A stretch of DNA of 64,000 nt. Source: an uncultured Lachnospiraceae bacterium (GTDB lineage Bacteria; Bacillota; Clostridia; Lachnospirales; Lachnospiraceae). Below are positions 61,211-64,000 of the stretch, piece by piece (the stretch's first letter is position 1; each line of letters opens with the position of its first letter). The notes beneath the pieces were generated by a model. It saw only the letters and a program-made list of their open reading frames with translations, ran no database searches and was not told where the DNA came from. Both the position numbers and the translations under genes were made by a program. Location: assembly GCA_910578845.1 (NCBI GenBank), contig CAJTSL010000018.1, positions 8,610-72,609 of the forward strand. Reading direction: 5' to 3'.

Positions 61211-63145
61211 TTGGCATCAACTGAATATACAATAGCGCTCAAACAGGGACGCAGAAGCTATCAAGCCGCGCTCACCAGAGGAGAATATCCCTATCTTCCA
61301 GTACTGGATGATATTTTATCTTATACAGAAGTCGCATCAATTGAAAATCTTGGCATCATGGACATTCCGCTTTCCAAAATCATTGGGACCAAAACAGCCG
61401 GTCGGACAAACGCTTTTGCTAATAATTTCATGCCGCTGCTTCCGGAAGATTCGGAATTTGGCATGAAATGGCTGTCTCTTTATGCGCACCAGGTCGAAGA
61501 TGGCATCCGTGATCCTATCATTGCATATGAGTTCATGAATCAATTTTACGTACAGGAAGGCAATAAGCGCGTCAGTGTCATGAAGCATCTGCATACATAC
61601 AGCATTCCCGGAACGGTTACCCGTCTGGTGCCCAGAAGAAGCGAAGAGAAAGAAAACCGTCTCTATTATGAGTTTCTGGATTTTTATGAAGTCTCCCAAA
61701 GTTATGACGTCTGGTTCACAAAAGAAGGCAGTTATAAGAAACTGTTAAAACTCATGGGCAAAAAAGACGATCAGCCATGGGACGACGATGACCGGATGAC
61801 GCTGCACTCTGCCTATTATAATTTTTCGATCGCTTTCCATAAAGCGCACGGCGAAAAGCTGGACTTAACTGTTTCCGATGCTTTTCTGCTCTACATTGAA
61901 ATTTATGGCTACGAACAAGTACAGAACGAAACCGATCACGAAATGTTACAAGCGCTCCAGAAGATGTGGACGGAGATCACGCTTGCCGATAAAGGCAATC
62001 AGGTAGAGTTAATCCAGAATCCCGAAGAGACAAAGTCTTCGATTCTTGGCCGCCTGATTTCCCCAGGCACAATAACGCCGGAAAATCTGAAAATTGCATT
62101 TATTTATACCAAGACAACCGATACTTCCAGTTGGGCATATTCCCATGAATTAGGACGGATGTATATTGAACAGGCATATGAGGGAAAAATAGAGACAATG
62201 GCATTTGACAAGGCCGATACCGATGCCGAAGTCGAAAATGCGATTGAGCAGGCAATTGCTTCGGGATGCAACTTGATTTTCACTACCGCTACGCAAATGG
62301 TGAACCAGAGTGTCCGCTCTGCTGTTTTGCACCCAAAAGTAAAAATCTATAATTGTTCGATTAAAATGTCTTATTCTTCTATTTGCACTTATTATGCCAG
62401 AATGTATGAGTCCAAATTCCTCATGGGTGCGATTGCCGCTGCCCTTTCACGGACTGACAAGCTAGGATATGTAGCAGATTATCCGATTTATGGGACATTA
62501 TCCAATATTAATGCCTTTGCCTTAGGTGCCAAAATGATCAATCCTTTCATAGAAATCCATCTGGAATGGTCAAAGGTCAAAGGCCAAAATGCCCGGGAAC
62601 GGCTGCAACAGGCCGGCATTGTTTTTGTCTCTGACAGTGATATGATCACACCTGAACATGCTTCGAGGGCTTATGGCCTATATGCCAAGCAAGAGGATGG
62701 TTCCCTGGAAAATTTAGCAACTCCAATTTGGCATTGGGGAAAGTTCTACGAACGGATCATCAAGAATATATGTAGCGGTAATGCAGAAGCCAATGCCCAA
62801 AAAGGCAAAAAAGCCGTTAATTATTGGTGGGGGATGTCGGCAGACGTAATAGACGTGATTTGTTCCAAAGATATGCCGCACGGAACGCATAGATTGATTG
62901 AGTTTTTGAAAAATTCTATCCGAGCGGGCGCTTTCCAGCCCTTTGACGGCCCGATATACGCACAGGATGGCACTATCCGATGTGAGAAAGGACAAAGCCT
63001 TAGCCCGGAAGAAATCATTACCATGGACTGGCTTGCCGAAAATGTCATAGGGCGCATCCCTGAATTAGAAGAACTAACGGAGGAAGCTCTGGCGCTGGTA
63101 CAGCTTCAGGGCATTAAAATAGATGAACCAAACACCGAAAAATAA
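61211..63145 (+). CDS. Cytoplasmic ParB-like/BMP-like substrate-binding fusion protein
   Basis: 644 residues, TTG start at 61211 preceded by AAAAGGAGG at 8 nt. The N-terminus (residues 1-150) has IPLSKIIGT and FYVQEGNKRVSVMKH, a pattern like ParB/sulfiredoxin-type domains. From about residue 295 to 600 it is a BMP (PnrA/Med-like) ligand-binding domain: LKIAFIYTKTTDTSSWAYSHELGRMYIE, GCNLIFTTATQMVNQS and FLMGAIAAALSRTDKLGYVADYP. BMP proteins are normally lipoproteins that bind nucleosides, but here there is no signal peptide, so it should sense ligand inside the cell. It overlaps the metallophosphoesterase gene by 23 nt. Confidence 0.75.
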   Translation: MASTEYTIALKQGRRSYQAALTRGEYPYLPVLDDILSYTEVASIENLGIMDIPLSKIIGTKTAGRTNAFANNFMPLLPEDSEFGMKWLSLYAHQVEDGIRDPIIAYEFMNQFYVQEGNKRVSVMKHLHTYSIPGTVTRLVPRRSEEKENRLYYEFLDFYEVSQSYDVWFTKEGSYKKLLKLMGKKDDQPWDDDDRMTLHSAYYNFSIAFHKAHGEKLDLTVSDAFLLYIEIYGYEQVQNETDHEMLQALQKMWTEITLADKGNQVELIQNPEETKSSILGRLISPGTITPENLKIAFIYTKTTDTSSWAYSHELGRMYIEQAYEGKIETMAFDKADTDAEVENAIEQAIASGCNLIFTTATQMVNQSVRSAVLHPKVKIYNCSIKMSYSSICTYYARMYESKFLMGAIAAALSRTDKLGYVADYPIYGTLSNINAFALGAKMINPFIEIHLEWSKVKGQNARERLQQAGIVFVSDSDMITPEHASRAYGLYAKQEDGSLENLATPIWHWGKFYERIIKNICSGNAEANAQKGKKAVNYWWGMSADVIDVICSKDMPHGTHRLIEFLKNSIRAGAFQPFDGPIYAQDGTIRCEKGQSLSPEEIITMDWLAENVIGRIPELEELTEEALALVQLQGIKIDEPNTEK

Positions 63146-63776
63146 AAACATCAACATTTTGCTTCTCGCCGACCACAAATCAAAATTCTTATATGATTAT
63201 TATGAGCCGGAACGCGTCAAAGACATTGACCTGATCATCTCCTGCGGGGATTTGCCCCCAGAATATTTATCTTTCTTTGTCACGCTTTGCAATGTCCCTC
63301 TGCTTTATGTCAGAGGGAACCATGATAACAAATATGATGAGAAGCCACCGGAAGGATGCATCTGCATCGAAGATGACATCTATGTCTATGAAGGCATCCG
63401 CATCCTGGGCTTAGGCGGCTCCATGGAATACATTCCGGGTTCCGCAGGGCAATATACCGAGAGGAAAATGCGCCACCGGGTCAAGAAGCTCTGGTATAAG
63501 CTATGGAAGCATAAAGGTTTTGATATTTTAGTCTCCCATGCGCCTGCCTACCATATCAACGATATGGAAGATCTGCCACACCGCGGATTCGAAATCTTCC
63601 GGACCTTGATGGAAAAATATGAACCAAAGTTCTTCTTTCATGGGCATGTACACGCCAACTACAGCAGGAACTTCAAAAGAAAAGATTCCTTTTGCAAAAC
63701 AACTATCGTCAATGCTTATGATTTCTATGTCGTAGAATATCCTGTAGGGCAAGAACCATCCGCAGAAGCAATGTAG
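63123..63776 (+). CDS. Metallophosphoesterase
   Basis: A calcineurin-like phosphoesterase of 217 residues. Metal motifs: LLLADHKSKFL for motif I (a variant of DxH, as in a Firmicutes subfamily with DxESK), ISCGDLPPEYLSF for motif II, VRGNHDNKYD for motif III, then LVSHAP and FFHGHVHANY. The ATG lies inside the BMP-like gene, so both are translated together. Substrate is unknown. Relatives act on cyclic nucleotides or phosphodiesters. A nucleotide-related task shared with the BMP-like protein is a reasonable guess from the overlap. Confidence 0.88.
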   Translation: MNQTPKNKNINILLLADHKSKFLYDYYEPERVKDIDLIISCGDLPPEYLSFFVTLCNVPLLYVRGNHDNKYDEKPPEGCICIEDDIYVYEGIRILGLGGSMEYIPGSAGQYTERKMRHRVKKLWYKLWKHKGFDILVSHAPAYHINDMEDLPHRGFEIFRTLMEKYEPKFFFHGHVHANYSRNFKRKDSFCKTTIVNAYDFYVVEYPVGQEPSAEAM

Positions 63777-64000
63777 GAACGTTCATGATCGCAAAAGGGG
63801 CTGTCGGGAAATAGAAAGCCCTAAGCAAAACAGGGGCAGGTGCGACTTGTGAAAGTTACACCTGTCCCTGAATCTTAAAAACAGAAAAAAAGATGGCTAA
63901 CGACAACCATCTTTCTCTCCGTTACATGTTATAATGTAACTATGTTTGTAAACGGTAGATAGTGCGTACCTCGACTATAGCGGCAAAATATGTGACAATA
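63777..64000. other. Gene-free end of window with two hairpins and a promoter-like site
   Basis: A hairpin CAGGGGCAGGTG with CACCTGTCCCTG (63831-63870) and a second AAAGATGG with CCATCTTT (63889-63914, followed by CTCTCC). Then GTTACAT-GTTATA-ATGTAAC (63921-63940), a palindrome that includes a TATAAT hexamer. GGGGCTGTC at 63797 looks like an insertion sequence end of the IS1182 type, but no transposase is in view. Confidence 0.4.

Noticed and set aside
63123..63776. Metallophosphoesterase lacking the DxH motif and thus inactive
   Set aside because: The motif ADHKSK fits a known Firmicutes variant pattern (DxESK-like). The other metal motifs are intact, so inactivity is not supported.

Overview
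The window looks like a chromosomal segment of a gut-type Lachnospiraceae (Clostridia) bacterium. The support is the Firmicutes-type AddAB nuclease, AGGAGG-type ribosome binding sites, YesM/YesN-type two-component regulators, lipoprotein-based ABC importers, DUF3781 and DUF2264 proteins, and a decayed flagellin gene. This placement is inferred from gene content; no 16S or marker gene is present. No tRNA, rRNA or CRISPR array was seen.

Layout. 1-17.2 kb is mostly housekeeping on the minus strand: DUF3781-sbcD-sbcC (sbcC runs off the left edge), a tyrosine phosphatase, a MATE exporter, upp, a DHH phosphoesterase (plus strand), an Rpn-like nuclease, a DJ-1/PfpI protein and addB-addA. 17.2-24.3 kb holds a broken flagellin gene, a methionine importer (metN-metI-metQ) and cysK. 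The met operon has a perfectly spaced promoter, a 31-codon leader ORF with 8 Met codons, and an intrinsic terminator before metN, which is the layout of a leader-peptide attenuator. An IS1634-like element sits just upstream, flanked by a 61-bp direct repeat that contains this promoter. 24.3-29.3 kb is an AT-rich accessory block: a BspA-like leucine-rich repeat protein, a PASTA membrane protein, a decayed IS3-family element and a LytTR response regulator truncated by that element. 29.4-32.2 kb carries a HIT protein and glycogen phosphorylase.

32.4-47.6 kb is a carbohydrate utilisation locus: a LacI regulator, a lipoprotein, a discoidin-like protein, a DUF2264 protein, a GH88 unsaturated glucuronyl hydrolase and a three-gene sugar ABC importer on the minus strand. 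Divergent to it are a YesM/YesN two-component pair and a heparinase II/III lyase. The lyase would cut a uronate-containing polymer, the importer would take up oligomers, and GH88 would remove the unsaturated uronate. A 141-bp palindromic element lies inside the operon.

47.7-54.5 kb is a three-gene signalling operon: a response regulator with a degenerate HD-GYP domain, a hybrid kinase with pseudo-receiver, receiver and Hpt domains, and a hybrid kinase whose C-terminus is a complete DegV lipid-binding domain. 54.8-64 kb holds a PPi-type phosphofructokinase, a CaCA cation antiporter behind a likely yybP-ykoY manganese riboswitch with terminator, an acyltransferase, a second MATE exporter, a heptad-repeat coiled-coil protein, and an overlapping pair encoding a cytoplasmic ParB-like/BMP fusion and a metallophosphoesterase.

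The observations most worth following are the Met leader peptide, the long IS target duplication carrying a promoter, the kinase-DegV fusion operon, the riboswitch-controlled antiporter and the cytoplasmic BMP-like protein.
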